A DNA stretch of 64,000 nt from positions 1-64,000 of the forward strand of contig JAACSL010000017.1 of assembly GCA_009993955.1 (NCBI GenBank), read 5' to 3'. The notes under the pieces are model-generated. The model made no database searches, had not been told where the DNA came from, and was given only the letters and a program-made list of their open reading frames with translations. Positions 1 through 8,804 of this stretch are shown piece after piece. The stretch is from Paraglaciecola sp. GTDB lineage: Bacteria > Pseudomonadota > Gammaproteobacteria > Enterobacterales > Alteromonadaceae. Position numbers and translations under genes: made by a program. The number at the start of each line of letters is the position of its first letter. Position 1 is the stretch's first letter.

Positions 1-18
1 CAGATCACCAAACGTCAT
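1..18 (-). CDS. Possible 5' end of a gene running off the window
   Basis: On the minus strand an ATG at 18-16 opens a frame (MTFGDL) that leaves the window after six codons. An AGGGA sequence lies about five bases before it, a good ribosome binding site. It follows the stop of the receiver-PAS gene by about 60 bases in the same direction, so it could be the next gene of that transcript. Nothing can be said about its product. Confidence 0.3.
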
Positions 19-78
19 GAATGTTCCCTAACCGATATACTATCTGACTGATTTTCTTAATTTATTTGTGGGGATACC

Positions 79-879
79 TCAGACTCTGAGGCGTTCTTTT
101 TCGGAAAACAAGGCTTGTTTAGTCTGCTTGACGTCTGTGATATCAACGACAGTTACCAAATGTCCATCAATACCCGCATCACTGACCATAGTGGACTGAA
201 AGACTTGATAGAAACAAGTTTGGTCTTTGACTCGTGTTTCAACAACAAAAGTGTGTTCGTTGCCTTTATTAAGTTCAAGTTTCTTAATACTTTGGCTCAA
301 CTCTGTCGGGAAAGCCTCGTCAATCGTAAACTGGCTGCCCACCAAGTTCATGATGTTAAACCAATCCCCAGAATAATCATTTGCAAATAAATTTATCCAA
401 TCGCTCGTCCAGTAGGTAATTAAAACCGGTACTTGTTTCACCAACTGTTGTAATTGCTCACGCCCTTTGGCGATCAATCTGCTCTGCTGTTGTAATCTAA
501 GTTGATGCTGAACCCTTAATTTACATACGGCTGAATTAAACGGCTTAGTAATAAAATCAACGGCACCCAGTTCTAAAGCACGTTGCTCGAAACCCGGTTG
601 CTCATGCCCGGTGATAAAAATTATAGGAATATCGGCATACCGATGGTCTTGTTTGAGTATTTTGCATAATTGCCAACCGTCCATATGCGGCATTTCTATA
701 TCCAATAAAATGATATCTGGCAGGATGCTGGCTACACTGGCTAAGGCTTCAACACCTGATGTTGCAAAGTAGGTCTGACCGAATTCAGCAATGACTTCTT
801 TAAGAAATAGAATATTTTGTAGTGCATCATCAACGATGAGAATTTTACTCTCCAATTCTTGAGGGTTGCCCAACAACAT
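79..879 (-). CDS. Response regulator: receiver domain plus a PAS-like domain, abrupt C-terminus
   Basis: This 266-residue protein starts at an ATG preceded by AAGGGA six bases away. Residues about 11-130 are a canonical CheY-like receiver: acidic pair D17/D18, phosphoacceptor D60 in LLDIEMPHMDG, Thr in FITGH, Lys in ITKPF. Residues about 140-260 look like a PAS/PAC sensor domain ending in a DITD signature and the helix leading out of it. The last residues (EKERLRV) are what normally links a PAS domain to the next PAS or GGDEF module in diguanylate cyclases, but a TGA follows at once and no output domain is encoded. It is either a stand-alone phospho-sensor or the stump of a longer c-di-GMP enzyme. 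Expression is likely from its own promoter in the 428-base gap upstream. Confidence 0.8.
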   Translation of the reverse strand: MLLGNPQELESKILIVDDALQNILFLKEVIAEFGQTYFATSGVEALASVASILPDIILLDIEMPHMDGWQLCKILKQDHRYADIPIIFITGHEQPGFEQRALELGAVDFITKPFNSAVCKLRVQHQLRLQQQSRLIAKGREQLQQLVKQVPVLITYWTSDWINLFANDYSGDWFNIMNLVGSQFTIDEAFPTELSQSIKKLELNKGNEHTFVVETRVKDQTCFYQVFQSTMVSDAGIDGHLVTVVDITDVKQTKQALFSEKERLRV

Positions 880-1307
880 TTTGATCCCTTGTTTGATATC
901 ACTGGCTAAAAGTTAGAGTAATTTTATATACGATCAGTGTAGCGTAGATTTAAAGTGCAGTCAGTGTCTAGTCTAGATACTTATCTCAATAGACGAGTAG
1001 TTCTGATAAAACATACGAGAATCATAAGGTTAGAATGATAATGTATTTTCCAGACAATGCTCTCTAGCCCAGTTTAGGTAAATTAAAAGCTAATAACGCG
1101 TAGTAAAAAATAAAGTTAACTCGGTTAATTTTTAGCTTATAAATATTTACACATTTACTGCTAACGTTTGCGATACTGAATGTATATCCTTTTAAAAATT
1201 CTGACTTTTTAATAAAACTAAAACGGTCAATTATGCCGAATTAAATGTTCATCGTGTTCGTTATTTTTCGTCTCAAACCGACCTAACATCATTGCTGTTG
1301 TTGAGCG
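880..1307. other. Gene-free, AT-rich interval
   Basis: This 428-base stretch lies between the receiver-PAS gene and the stop of the PilZ gene. Both neighbours read on the minus strand. It has many short stops in all frames and no convincing ORF, terminator or strong palindrome. It presumably carries the promoter of the receiver-PAS gene, but I cannot single out a -35/-10 pair. Confidence 0.5.
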
Positions 1308-1658
1308 TTATTTTTGGTTGGAACTAGTTTTTGTACACTCAAAAATTAAGTCATCATAGTTTGGGTGGTCAGCGTCGTCTTCAACAGCAATACCGAGTTC
1401 CAATTGACCTGCAAGGCGTTTAATCCTGCCACTGATCCTAATCGGTATGAGCATTGACGTTTGACTCAAGGTAATACGCAGCAAACAGTCGCCTAAATCC
1501 TTGGGAAGTGCTTGGTCTAACTGAATTTTAATGCCGACTAAACTCATATCCATTACCCGCCCTTCTCGCTGCAACAACGGCTGCCCATGTTCAGAAAAGA
1601 AGGTGATGTGAGCAATAAGCCCACTGACCGCAGTGCGAGGATGTTGACGTTTTTCCAT
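1308..1658 (-). CDS. Single-domain PilZ protein (c-di-GMP effector)
   Basis: A 116-residue PilZ protein. I start it at the internal ATG at 1658 because the PilZ signature begins immediately there: R4-x3-R8 (RQHPR) and D37-x-S-x2-G42 (DMSLVG), the two motifs that bind c-di-GMP in this family. The 30 residues that could be added upstream look non-coding. PilZ proteins pass the c-di-GMP level on to motility, secretion or surface polysaccharide targets through protein contacts; the target here is unknown. The gene follows the outer-membrane barrel gene of the RND operon after about 120 bases on the same strand, so it may be a distal member of that transcript. A diguanylate cyclase (16.3 kb) is encoded in the same window. 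Confidence 0.85.
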   Translation of the reverse strand: MEKRQHPRTAVSGLIAHITFFSEHGQPLLQREGRVMDMSLVGIKIQLDQALPKDLGDCLLRITLSQTSMLIPIRISGRIKRLAGQLELGIAVEDDADHPNYDDLIFECTKTSSNQK

Positions 1659-1779
1659 GAAAAGTCGCTCGTGAATGCCGCTACATTTTAGCCAGTATAG
1701 GCATTGTGAGCCAATGACACAGCTTGCTGTTGACAGAGTACAGTGCAAATCTGGTGCAACATCGTGTGCGGCTTAACGC

Positions 1780-2976
1780 TTAAAAATAGTACTCTAAACT
1801 AAACTGCACATAATCATCGCGGCGCAATAAATAAGAAGGCTCTTGAGTTTCATCGCTACTAAAAAACCAGGCATCTAAACGCCATTTCCAATGGTCATTA
1901 ATGCGACTTGAGGCTTCAATAAACGCAGAGCGCACTGCGCTATAATCTAAATCTTGCACCACCCCAACCAGCATTTCACTGCCATCCACGTCATTCAGTA
2001 CCCACCTTGCGCCAACCATTAAATCATTCTGCGCCACTGACGTAGCAAGTTCCTGCCTATCGTCATATTGATATTCCATCAACCAACCGATATCGTATAC
2101 CGTATCGAGTATGCCCACAGAGGTATATTCAAAGCCCCCCACCATGGCCCAATAATCTTGCGCGAGGCTAGTGCGCTGGATTGCTTCAAACTTAATAATC
2201 CAAGCGTCAATAATAGTTAACACATCCAGTCCGACTTGACGGATTTGTGCGTAATAAGGCGAAACTTTCACCTCACCCTGTTCATTTACAGTTGTGACAA
2301 AATCTGGATCTCGTGAGGTGCCGTCGAAATAAGACAAACCAAGCTCCCAATCACCGATGGATTTTTGCCAACGTGCCGCCCAGTCTCTATTGCTGTTTTT
2401 ATCCTTTGACTCAAACAGTGCATCTTCGCCACTAACAGGAATGGGCCCACGCAATCGCCCGTCTTCACCGGTAAAGGTGCGCTCGCGAAAATATGGAAGG
2501 GCGAACAAGGTAAAATTACCCCAATCTTTAAAAAACGATAGTGCCACCATCGGTTGGCCGAGCTTGTCTTCGCCATCTATGGCTTCGATACTATCTGTTT
2601 GATTGATGATATCGACGAGGTGCAAAGATTCGGTTTGCCCCCAAAATACTTTACCTATGCCTGCTTTTATCTCCCAATTTTCTCCAACATGAGACCATAT
2701 CAACTCACGAACATCACCATGACTGCGCTCACTGTCTCGTTGATCAAAGCGATAAAACCCACGGAATAACACGCTGTCTTGACCGTCATTAAATGAGGTA
2801 TAAAGCTCAGGAGCAAAAAACACTGATGCTGAATCACGGGGCTGTTGCGGATAAAGTGGGTCTTGTAAAAAATAACGCTGCTCAAAGGCCGCGGTACCAT
2901 TGTACTGCGTGTCAGCCAATGCATTGCTGGTAAGGCTTGCTAGCCAGCAGCATAAAGCTATATATCGCCAATCCAT
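1780..2976 (-). CDS. Predicted outer-membrane beta-barrel protein of an RND/LolA-like operon
   Basis: About 398 residues with a signal peptide (hydrophobic stretch ending SNALA, mature start DTQYNG), alternating amphipathic strands rich in Tyr/Trp, and the C-terminal Phe (EYYF) typical of outer-membrane barrels. ATG 2976 is preferred because GGTAGGTAAG precedes it; an ATG at 2997 that overlaps the upstream stop (TAATG) is also possible. It is the last gene of a tight three-gene operon with a LolA-like periplasmic protein and an MMPL/RND transporter. In such clusters the barrel is thought to be the outer-membrane partner for lipid or hydrophobic cargo. That function is inferred from context only; the family resembles uncharacterised DUF1302-like porins. 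Confidence 0.75.
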   Translation of the reverse strand: MDWRYIALCCWLASLTSNALADTQYNGTAAFEQRYFLQDPLYPQQPRDSASVFFAPELYTSFNDGQDSVLFRGFYRFDQRDSERSHGDVRELIWSHVGENWEIKAGIGKVFWGQTESLHLVDIINQTDSIEAIDGEDKLGQPMVALSFFKDWGNFTLFALPYFRERTFTGEDGRLRGPIPVSGEDALFESKDKNSNRDWAARWQKSIGDWELGLSYFDGTSRDPDFVTTVNEQGEVKVSPYYAQIRQVGLDVLTIIDAWIIKFEAIQRTSLAQDYWAMVGGFEYTSVGILDTVYDIGWLMEYQYDDRQELATSVAQNDLMVGARWVLNDVDGSEMLVGVVQDLDYSAVRSAFIEASSRINDHWKWRLDAWFFSSDETQEPSYLLRRDDYVQFSLEYYF

Positions 2977-2996
2977 TTTAGTCTTACCTACCTTCA

Positions 2997-3815
2997 TTAG
3001 CGAGCACGCATCAGGCTATCTTTGTCAAAATCATTGTCAGTTAGACCTGTGTTAAATTGCAAACTGTGGGTGATTAAGTCAGTACTTTTGCCGTTTTGTT
3101 TATTTACCATGCTTAAGCGCATCGGCCGCCAGTATTTGTCTAAAAATAGCTGGTAGTCATGCATCGTTAACACTTTCAGTAAACTGCCTTTACGGTCATA
3201 GAATTCTACTTTAAATGGGCGGTATTCATCTTTGTCCAGCCAAACAATAGTTTTACTGTATCCGGAATTTTCATCCGTCGGGACTTGTTCGACAACAAAA
3301 CACTGCAGGTTATTGCAGGGCTCATCGCGTAAATACTTAAACGAAAACTTCTCGATTTCAAAAGAGCTCATGTCTTCAAAGGCAAACTCACTGCCCATAA
3401 ACGGCCCAGATTTATTTTTACTCTGAATTCGCTTTACGCGTTTTAATTTCGGTAAATACATCCATTGGTCGTCTGGCTCTATGGCATGTGAGAAGTTTAA
3501 AAATGCCGTTCCTTTTACGTCTAGAGGTTGGTCGAATATCGTTAAACCTTTGTCACCATCCGTTTTTACTTCCAATGATTTGACGCGCATTTTCCGTTCG
3601 GTTTCACCGCTACTTGGGCTACGCAGGATCATGCTGGTATCCGCTTCACTATCAGACCAGCCGATATCGCGTTGCTTACGTTCTTTGGCGATGGCGAGAC
3701 CTTTTTCTTCGGCCGATTGTGCATGTACTAGGCCGATATTGCACGTTGCTACCAAGAAGCTCAATGCCAATAAAACACCCTTTTTAGCGCGATTACGCTT
3801 TGCTTGCTTGTGCAT
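2997..3815 (-). CDS. LolA-like outer-membrane lipoprotein-sorting family protein
   Basis: A 272-residue secreted protein of the LolA-like family (DUF-type 'outer membrane lipoprotein-sorting protein', distinct from housekeeping LolA). ATG 3815 has AGGACA upstream and opens a clear signal peptide (basic start, hydrophobic core, VHAQ cleavage). The upstream in-frame ATG at 3848 has no binding site. Family features visible are the phrase WMYLPKLKRVKRI, followed by GPFMGSEFAFED and a half-barrel of beta strands ending in WRPMRLSM. Its start overlaps the end of the MMPL gene and its stop overlaps the next start, so the three are translationally coupled. The likely role is a periplasmic lipid shuttle between the RND pump and the outer-membrane barrel; this is inference. 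Confidence 0.8.
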   Translation of the reverse strand: MHKQAKRNRAKKGVLLALSFLVATCNIGLVHAQSAEEKGLAIAKERKQRDIGWSDSEADTSMILRSPSSGETERKMRVKSLEVKTDGDKGLTIFDQPLDVKGTAFLNFSHAIEPDDQWMYLPKLKRVKRIQSKNKSGPFMGSEFAFEDMSSFEIEKFSFKYLRDEPCNNLQCFVVEQVPTDENSGYSKTIVWLDKDEYRPFKVEFYDRKGSLLKVLTMHDYQLFLDKYWRPMRLSMVNKQNGKSTDLITHSLQFNTGLTDNDFDKDSLMRAR

Positions 3816-6111
3816 AAGATTGTCCTGTGTCTGTGTTTTTTTTATCAAACATCATTAAAAACGGGGGTAAAAATAAGAAGTCAACAGCCAAGGCTACCAC
3901 GATGATAATACTGGTTAACATGCCCATATCGGCATTTAGGGCAAAAGGCGAAAGCATTAAGACCGAGAAGCCTAAAGCCAGCACTAGTGTGGTGATCCAC
4001 AACGCTCGCCCTACACTTGCGAAGGCAAAACGAACCGATTCTTCTGCATTTTTGCCTTCTACTCTGGCATGTTGATACTTACTTAGAAAGTGCACTGTAT
4101 CGTCCACAATAATACCAAGGGTCATGCTCAGCACAACAGATAAACCTAGGTTAATTTCCCCTGAGTACGCCCCCCATATACCAAATCCTATACCCGCAGG
4201 TAACAAATTTGGTAATAAACTAATGGCTCCCATACGCCATGACTTTAAAGCAATAATCAACAAACCAGAGATCAGCACCAACGCAACTAAGGTGCCCTCT
4301 AGCATACTGGCCATATTTGCTTCGCCGATATGAGCAAACATCAAATTAGGGCTCGCTGCCGTTAAAGTTAACGCTGAGGCATGTTCCGCCATCCAACTTT
4401 GTGCGCGTTGTTCTAAACCAGTGAGTTCTTTACTGCCTAGATTTTTTAAAGTCGCCATTATACGCGTAGCCGATTTATTGATATTTAGCTGATTTGTTAA
4501 ATCCAAACCATAAGGCAGCGACATTTCATACAGCAGCAAATATTGCGCGGCCAGTTCTTGATCCTGCGGCAGCGTATAAAAATCTTGTTCATCAGCATGC
4601 ATATTTTTATTTAAACGTTTGAAGGTATCCGCAATCGTGGCGACATGATCCACCTCAGGTTGTGCTCGCAGCCACTCGCTAAACTCCTCGATCACAAGTA
4701 AGTTCTCTGGCGAGTTAATCCCTGATTCAACCTCGGTAAAAATCGCAAAATCGACACTGGTCATGCCGCTTAAATTCTTCTCTTGAAAGTCAGAAGATTG
4801 TCGAAAAGCAGTGGTATCATCAAAATAGGCCGTCGCCACATCGTTTAAATGATTGTTAAATGCAAAAACAACCACGATGGCGGTTACCCCTAAAGATAGG
4901 GGTAACAGTCGCCGGTGGTGTTTAATCACCCATTCACCAAATTGTTCGATGCGGCTTGAGTTGCCTGCTTCTACTTGTCGCTGACGCATGGGCAACACCA
5001 TCATCAGAGCGGGGAGCAGCGTCAATGAAAACAAGCATGCTAGACCCACACCGATGGCGGTCAAATTACCTAGGTCAGCAAGGATGGGCACGGCGGCAAA
5101 ATTCAAGGTTAAAAATCCAACTGCGGTAGTGGCGCTGGTAATAAACACGGGTTTACGATTAATTTGCAAACTGTATAAAATCGCTTCACGCTTGTCTTTG
5201 CCGTTACGCATGGCAAATAACATCGATGACACAATATGGATACCATCTGCAACAGCTAAGGTCATGACCATGGTAGGCACGTTCACCGTTGCCGTGCTCA
5301 AAAACATCCCCATCCAACCGGCTAAGCCCATGGTTGTCACAATACTTGCCACGATCACCACAACCGTAGCTAAGGTGCCGACTAAGGTACGTAGCATGAC
5401 CCACATAATCACAACAATGGTTAAAAACATCAGGGGTACTAAGGTTGACGCATCTTGTTTGGCAGAAGATGCAAAGGCATTGTTCATTAATACCATACCG
5501 GTATGATAAAAATCATGGTCGGGGTACAACTGTTTATACTTGTCACTTAATGCCGTTACAAAATCAGTGATTTCGCCGACGTCCGCCGTTTGATCACCAT
5601 CGGGTAAATTGACGGTAATGTTAATGATGGTAACGTGTCCTTGTGGCGACACCATGCGCTTCACTAAATTAGGCTCATTCACCGCAATCTCACGTATTTT
5701 GTCTAATTGAGCTTGGCTTAGCTCCTCGCTGTCAGGCACCAAATCTTCAACAATTAAGTCATCTCCGTCTGCCCAGGTATGCTGGAAATTGCTCAACGAA
5801 TCGACACGAATAGATAATGGCGTTTGCCACGCTTCCTTGGTCATTTCCCGAATAAGGAAAAGCGTCTCTTGACTAAAGACATCACCTGAATGAGGTGCAA
5901 TGACAATGCTGGCATTTTCATTTTTACTGAAGGTGGCTTGCATCTGTTCGAAGGCCAGACGCTGAGGGTTATTGTTTTCAAAAAATACTTTATAGTCGCC
6001 TCTGAAATAAAGATTTTTAGCGCCAAACATGGCAGCAAAAATGATAATAAAAGACACCAATAACATTGTTTTGGGATGACTCACCGAGTATCTGAACCAA
6101 GAATTTTTCAA
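3793..6111 (-). CDS. RND superfamily transporter, MMPL type
   Basis: An inner-membrane transporter of about 772 residues with the duplicated RND layout: one TM helix near the N-terminus, a large periplasmic loop, a five-helix bundle (about 220-400), then the same again (TM near 410, loop, helices about 610-760). It matches the MMPL/HpnN-like branch (hydrophobe and lipid exporters) rather than AcrB drug pumps. The start is probably TTG at 6111, with AAGGAG six bases before it; the upstream ATG at 6138 has no binding site. It is the first gene of the operon with the LolA-like and barrel genes, suggesting a trans-envelope lipid path. It is divergent from fadE across a palindrome-rich 372-base gap. 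Confidence 0.85.
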   Translation of the reverse strand: MKNSWFRYSVSHPKTMLLVSFIIIFAAMFGAKNLYFRGDYKVFFENNNPQRLAFEQMQATFSKNENASIVIAPHSGDVFSQETLFLIREMTKEAWQTPLSIRVDSLSNFQHTWADGDDLIVEDLVPDSEELSQAQLDKIREIAVNEPNLVKRMVSPQGHVTIINITVNLPDGDQTADVGEITDFVTALSDKYKQLYPDHDFYHTGMVLMNNAFASSAKQDASTLVPLMFLTIVVIMWVMLRTLVGTLATVVVIVASIVTTMGLAGWMGMFLSTATVNVPTMVMTLAVADGIHIVSSMLFAMRNGKDKREAILYSLQINRKPVFITSATTAVGFLTLNFAAVPILADLGNLTAIGVGLACLFSLTLLPALMMVLPMRQRQVEAGNSSRIEQFGEWVIKHHRRLLPLSLGVTAIVVVFAFNNHLNDVATAYFDDTTAFRQSSDFQEKNLSGMTSVDFAIFTEVESGINSPENLLVIEEFSEWLRAQPEVDHVATIADTFKRLNKNMHADEQDFYTLPQDQELAAQYLLLYEMSLPYGLDLTNQLNINKSATRIMATLKNLGSKELTGLEQRAQSWMAEHASALTLTAASPNLMFAHIGEANMASMLEGTLVALVLISGLLIIALKSWRMGAISLLPNLLPAGIGFGIWGAYSGEINLGLSVVLSMTLGIIVDDTVHFLSKYQHARVEGKNAEESVRFAFASVGRALWITTLVLALGFSVLMLSPFALNADMGMLTSIIIVVALAVDFLFLPPFLMMFDKKNTDTGQSYAQASKA

Positions 6112-6421
6112 GCCAATCTCCTTCTTTTGCCCAAGCATAACGTCATTAGATTACTGTTTTATCTTACCCATTGTCGGTTAATAAAGATTAACATAGGAAT
6201 GAAATGTTGCGATCAGATAAATCATGGCCAAATTTGACCTAAGACCTTCACCAGAAGTCTGTACACAGGGCTCAAATCAACACAAATTGTGTCTTTTTAT
6301 GTTTTTTTAATACCTAGGTATCAAAAGCTAGACTTAAATTTATCACATTGATATGTATCAACTTTTTATTAACACCTTAGGTAATACACCAACAGAAATT
6401 TAACATTCATGCAAAATACTT

Positions 6422-6451
6422 TTGATCTTTTGTAGAAAACCGTTAGTATAA
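6422..6451 (+). promoter_or_regulatory. Candidate sigma-70 promoter of fadE
   Basis: TTGATC (6422-6427) and GTATAA (6446-6451) are separated by 18 bases, placing a transcript start about 25 bases before the fadE ATG, inside or next to the FadR-like operator. Pattern match only. Confidence 0.4.
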
Positions 6452-6455
6452 GCTC

Positions 6456-6472
6456 AACTGGTCAGATGAGCG
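6456..6472 (+). promoter_or_regulatory. Candidate FadR operator overlapping the fadE transcription start
   Basis: AACTGGTCAGATGAGCG matches the left eleven bases of the 17-base enterobacterial FadR operator (AACTGGTCnGAC...) exactly; the right half is degenerate. It sits 11 bases upstream of the fadE ATG and just downstream of the candidate -10, a position where FadR would repress until acyl-CoA appears. FadR control of fadE is established in E. coli; here it is inferred from the site. Confidence 0.5.
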
Positions 6473-6483
6473 GATGAGTAAAG

Positions 6484-8745
6484 ATGAGTATTAGAACTAG
6501 CCTTAAAAAAGTGTTACCCCCTATTTCAGTCACTGAACAAGAAGCACTCGATGCGGGTGACGTATGGATTGAATCATCAATCTATCAAGGTAAACCAGAC
6601 ATGCAAGCGCTTCGCGCCGTGCCAGCAGCAAAGTTGTCGGCTGACGAGCAAGCGTTTATGGACGGCCCAGTTGCCACTCTGTTAAATATGATTGACGACT
6701 TCGCCTTGCAAAATGAGAAGCACATCCCAGACAACATTATTCAATTTTTGTCTGTGAATAAGTTTTTCGCCTTAATCATACCTAAGAAATTTGGTGGCTT
6801 AGAATTCAGCCCCTTTGCCAACTCTACTATTGTTGCCACGATTGCAGCGAAAAGCGGCGCGATCGCGGTAACGGTCATGGTGCCTAATTCATTAGGCCCG
6901 GGCGAGTTGCTCATGCACTACGGTACTGCTGAACAACAACAGCAATGGTTGCCTAATCTCGCCGTTGGTAAAGACATTCCTTGTTTTGCCTTAACAAGCC
7001 CAGAAGCGGGTTCTGATGCGGGTGCAATTCCTGATGCCGGAATCGTGACAAAAGGCATGTATGAAGGTAAGGAAGTGCTGGGTTTATCTTTGTCGTGGGA
7101 TAAACGTTATATTACCCTCGCCCCTATTGCGACGGTACTTGGCTTAGCATTCAAGGTATTCGATCCAGATCACCTTTTGGGTGACAAGCTTGAATTGGGT
7201 ATTACCTGCGCGTTAATTCCTAAATCACACCCAGGTGTTGAATTGGGTAATCGTCATGATCCAATGGGTGTGCGTTTTTACAACGGTACAACTCGTGGCA
7301 ACAATGTGTTTATCCCAATGGACTTCATCATTGGTGGTCAGAAAAACATTGGTCGTGGCTGGCAAATGTTGGTGAGCTGTTTGGGTGCAGGTCGAGGTAT
7401 CTCCTTACCTGCTATGGGCGTGGCTTCAGGCCAATCTGCACTTAAATCAACAGCAGAATATTCCTTTGTTCGTGAGCAATTTGGTGTACCAATCGGTCGT
7501 TTTGAAGGCATTCAAGAGAAGTTAGCAGACATCGCTGGTAAAACATTTGTATTAGAAGCGATGCGTGTATTGACTACTGAAGGTTTGGGTTTGGGTTTAA
7601 AACCATCGGTTGTTACAGCTATCGCCAAATACCACATGACTGAACTTGGCCGTGATATCAATAACTCAGCCATGGATATTCAAGCGGGCAAAGCAATCCA
7701 ACGCGGTCCCAACAATATCTTAGCGGGTAGTTACGCAGCGCAACCTATCGCCATTACGGTAGAAGGGGCAAACATACTAACCCGTAGTTTGATGATTTTT
7801 GGTCAAGGCGCCATGCGTTGTCACCCACACCTGAAAGAAATGGTTGACTTGATCCACAGTGAAGACAGCCAGGCTGACGGTAAATTCAATAAAGTATTAA
7901 TGAAGACCGTGTCGTTTAGCGTTAAAAATGCGTTCCGTAGTTTGGCTAAGAGTTATGTGCCTTTCATGCGTGGCTCACAAACAGCCCTGCCTGAAGTAAA
8001 AGTTTACGAGCAGCGCATTAATGCATTGTCAGCTAAGCTTGCGCCATTGGCAGATTTATCACTGTTAGTGTTAGGCGGCGACCTGAAAAAAGCAGAAATG
8101 CTGTCTGCACGTCTAGGTGATGTCATGAGCTATTTATATGCTGCCATGGCGGTTGTGCGTTTTTATGAGCAAAGAGTGAGCAATCGTGCTGAAGCCCTAC
8201 CTTACTTTGAATACGCTATCCAATGGTGTTTGCAACAAGCTGAAAAAGCGGTAGTTGATTTTGTAGGTAATTTCCCTCATACCGCAACGCGTGGTTTGAT
8301 GAGATTACTCACCAATACCTACAGCCGTTCAGTGGCATCGATTTCAGACGAGCTAAAACGCACCTTATCAGAAGCGACTATGCAGCAATCAACTATCATG
8401 AGTGAATTGACTCACTTAGTGAAAGTAACGCCTGGTGATGCCCATGACATAAACCAACAAGCTTTTGCTGCCAAACATGCGGTTATGCCACAGTTAAAGA
8501 AAATTCAGCAAGCGTTGCGCAAAATGCCTGTTGTGCCGTTTATATCTTTTGAAAACGCGGTCAACAAGTTGCATGCAGCTGGTAGTTTAACTGCAGAAGA
8601 AGTGAGTTTGGTGATGGACTATGATGCGAAACGGAAACTCGCCATTAATGTCGACGAATACACTTTCGACTTAGCGTTGCTTGATGGCCAATCAGCCACT
8701 GCAAACAAAGATCAAGAGACCACAAGACAAGCTGACGCCGCTTAA
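6484..8745 (+). CDS. fadE: Acyl-CoA dehydrogenase, FadE type
   Basis: A 753-residue FadE-type acyl-CoA dehydrogenase, which introduces the trans-2 double bond in the first step of fatty acid beta-oxidation using FAD. Visible: an N-terminal helical domain (about 90-200), the flavin strand region with FALTSPEAGSDAG (about 170), the C-terminal helical domain with REQFGVPIGRFEGIQEKLADI, the FadE hallmark TVEGANILTRSLMIFGQGA with RCHP, and the extra C-terminal ~270-residue DUF1974 half. It is somewhat shorter than E. coli FadE (814), lacking most of the hydrophobic N-terminal extension. The ATG is preceded only by a weak GAGTAAAG site, and a six-codon frame starting at 6474 overlaps it. A single-gene unit with its own terminator. 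Confidence 0.93.
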   Translation: MSIRTSLKKVLPPISVTEQEALDAGDVWIESSIYQGKPDMQALRAVPAAKLSADEQAFMDGPVATLLNMIDDFALQNEKHIPDNIIQFLSVNKFFALIIPKKFGGLEFSPFANSTIVATIAAKSGAIAVTVMVPNSLGPGELLMHYGTAEQQQQWLPNLAVGKDIPCFALTSPEAGSDAGAIPDAGIVTKGMYEGKEVLGLSLSWDKRYITLAPIATVLGLAFKVFDPDHLLGDKLELGITCALIPKSHPGVELGNRHDPMGVRFYNGTTRGNNVFIPMDFIIGGQKNIGRGWQMLVSCLGAGRGISLPAMGVASGQSALKSTAEYSFVREQFGVPIGRFEGIQEKLADIAGKTFVLEAMRVLTTEGLGLGLKPSVVTAIAKYHMTELGRDINNSAMDIQAGKAIQRGPNNILAGSYAAQPIAITVEGANILTRSLMIFGQGAMRCHPHLKEMVDLIHSEDSQADGKFNKVLMKTVSFSVKNAFRSLAKSYVPFMRGSQTALPEVKVYEQRINALSAKLAPLADLSLLVLGGDLKKAEMLSARLGDVMSYLYAAMAVVRFYEQRVSNRAEALPYFEYAIQWCLQQAEKAVVDFVGNFPHTATRGLMRLLTNTYSRSVASISDELKRTLSEATMQQSTIMSELTHLVKVTPGDAHDINQQAFAAKHAVMPQLKKIQQALRKMPVVPFISFENAVNKLHAAGSLTAEEVSLVMDYDAKRKLAINVDEYTFDLALLDGQSATANKDQETTRQADAA

Positions 8746-8773
8746 TCAAAGTGAAGTTACAAGGCTTGTAAAC

Positions 8774-8804
8774 AAAAAGGTGCTGCTAAGTCAGCACCTT
8801 TTTT
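8774..8804 (+). terminator. Rho-independent terminator of fadE
   Basis: Perfect seven-base stem GGTGCTG (8779-8785) / CAGCACC (8792-8798) with a six-base loop, followed by six T. It begins 33 bases after the fadE stop. Confidence 0.9.

Larger units (their letters stand above)
6112..6483. other. Divergent intergenic region with three short palindromes
   Basis: Between the MMPL operon and fadE. It holds ACACAA-A-TTGTGT (6280-6292), the perfect 12-mer ATACCTAGGTAT (6310-6321), and TTGATA-TG-TATCAA (6348-6361), in addition to the promoter and FadR-like site listed separately. No ORF of note. The palindromes look like repressor or activator operators for one or both flanking units; the regulators are not identifiable from sequence. 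Confidence 0.45.

Noticed and set aside
2976-2997. ATG 2997 as start of the outer-membrane barrel
   Set aside because: It overlaps the upstream stop and cannot be excluded, but ATG 2976 has an AGG site and gives a cleaner signal peptide.
4988-5506. Long open frame on the plus strand inside the MMPL gene
   Set aside because: It is antisense to a conserved RND core, has no family features and no ribosome site; a product of codon bias on the other strand.
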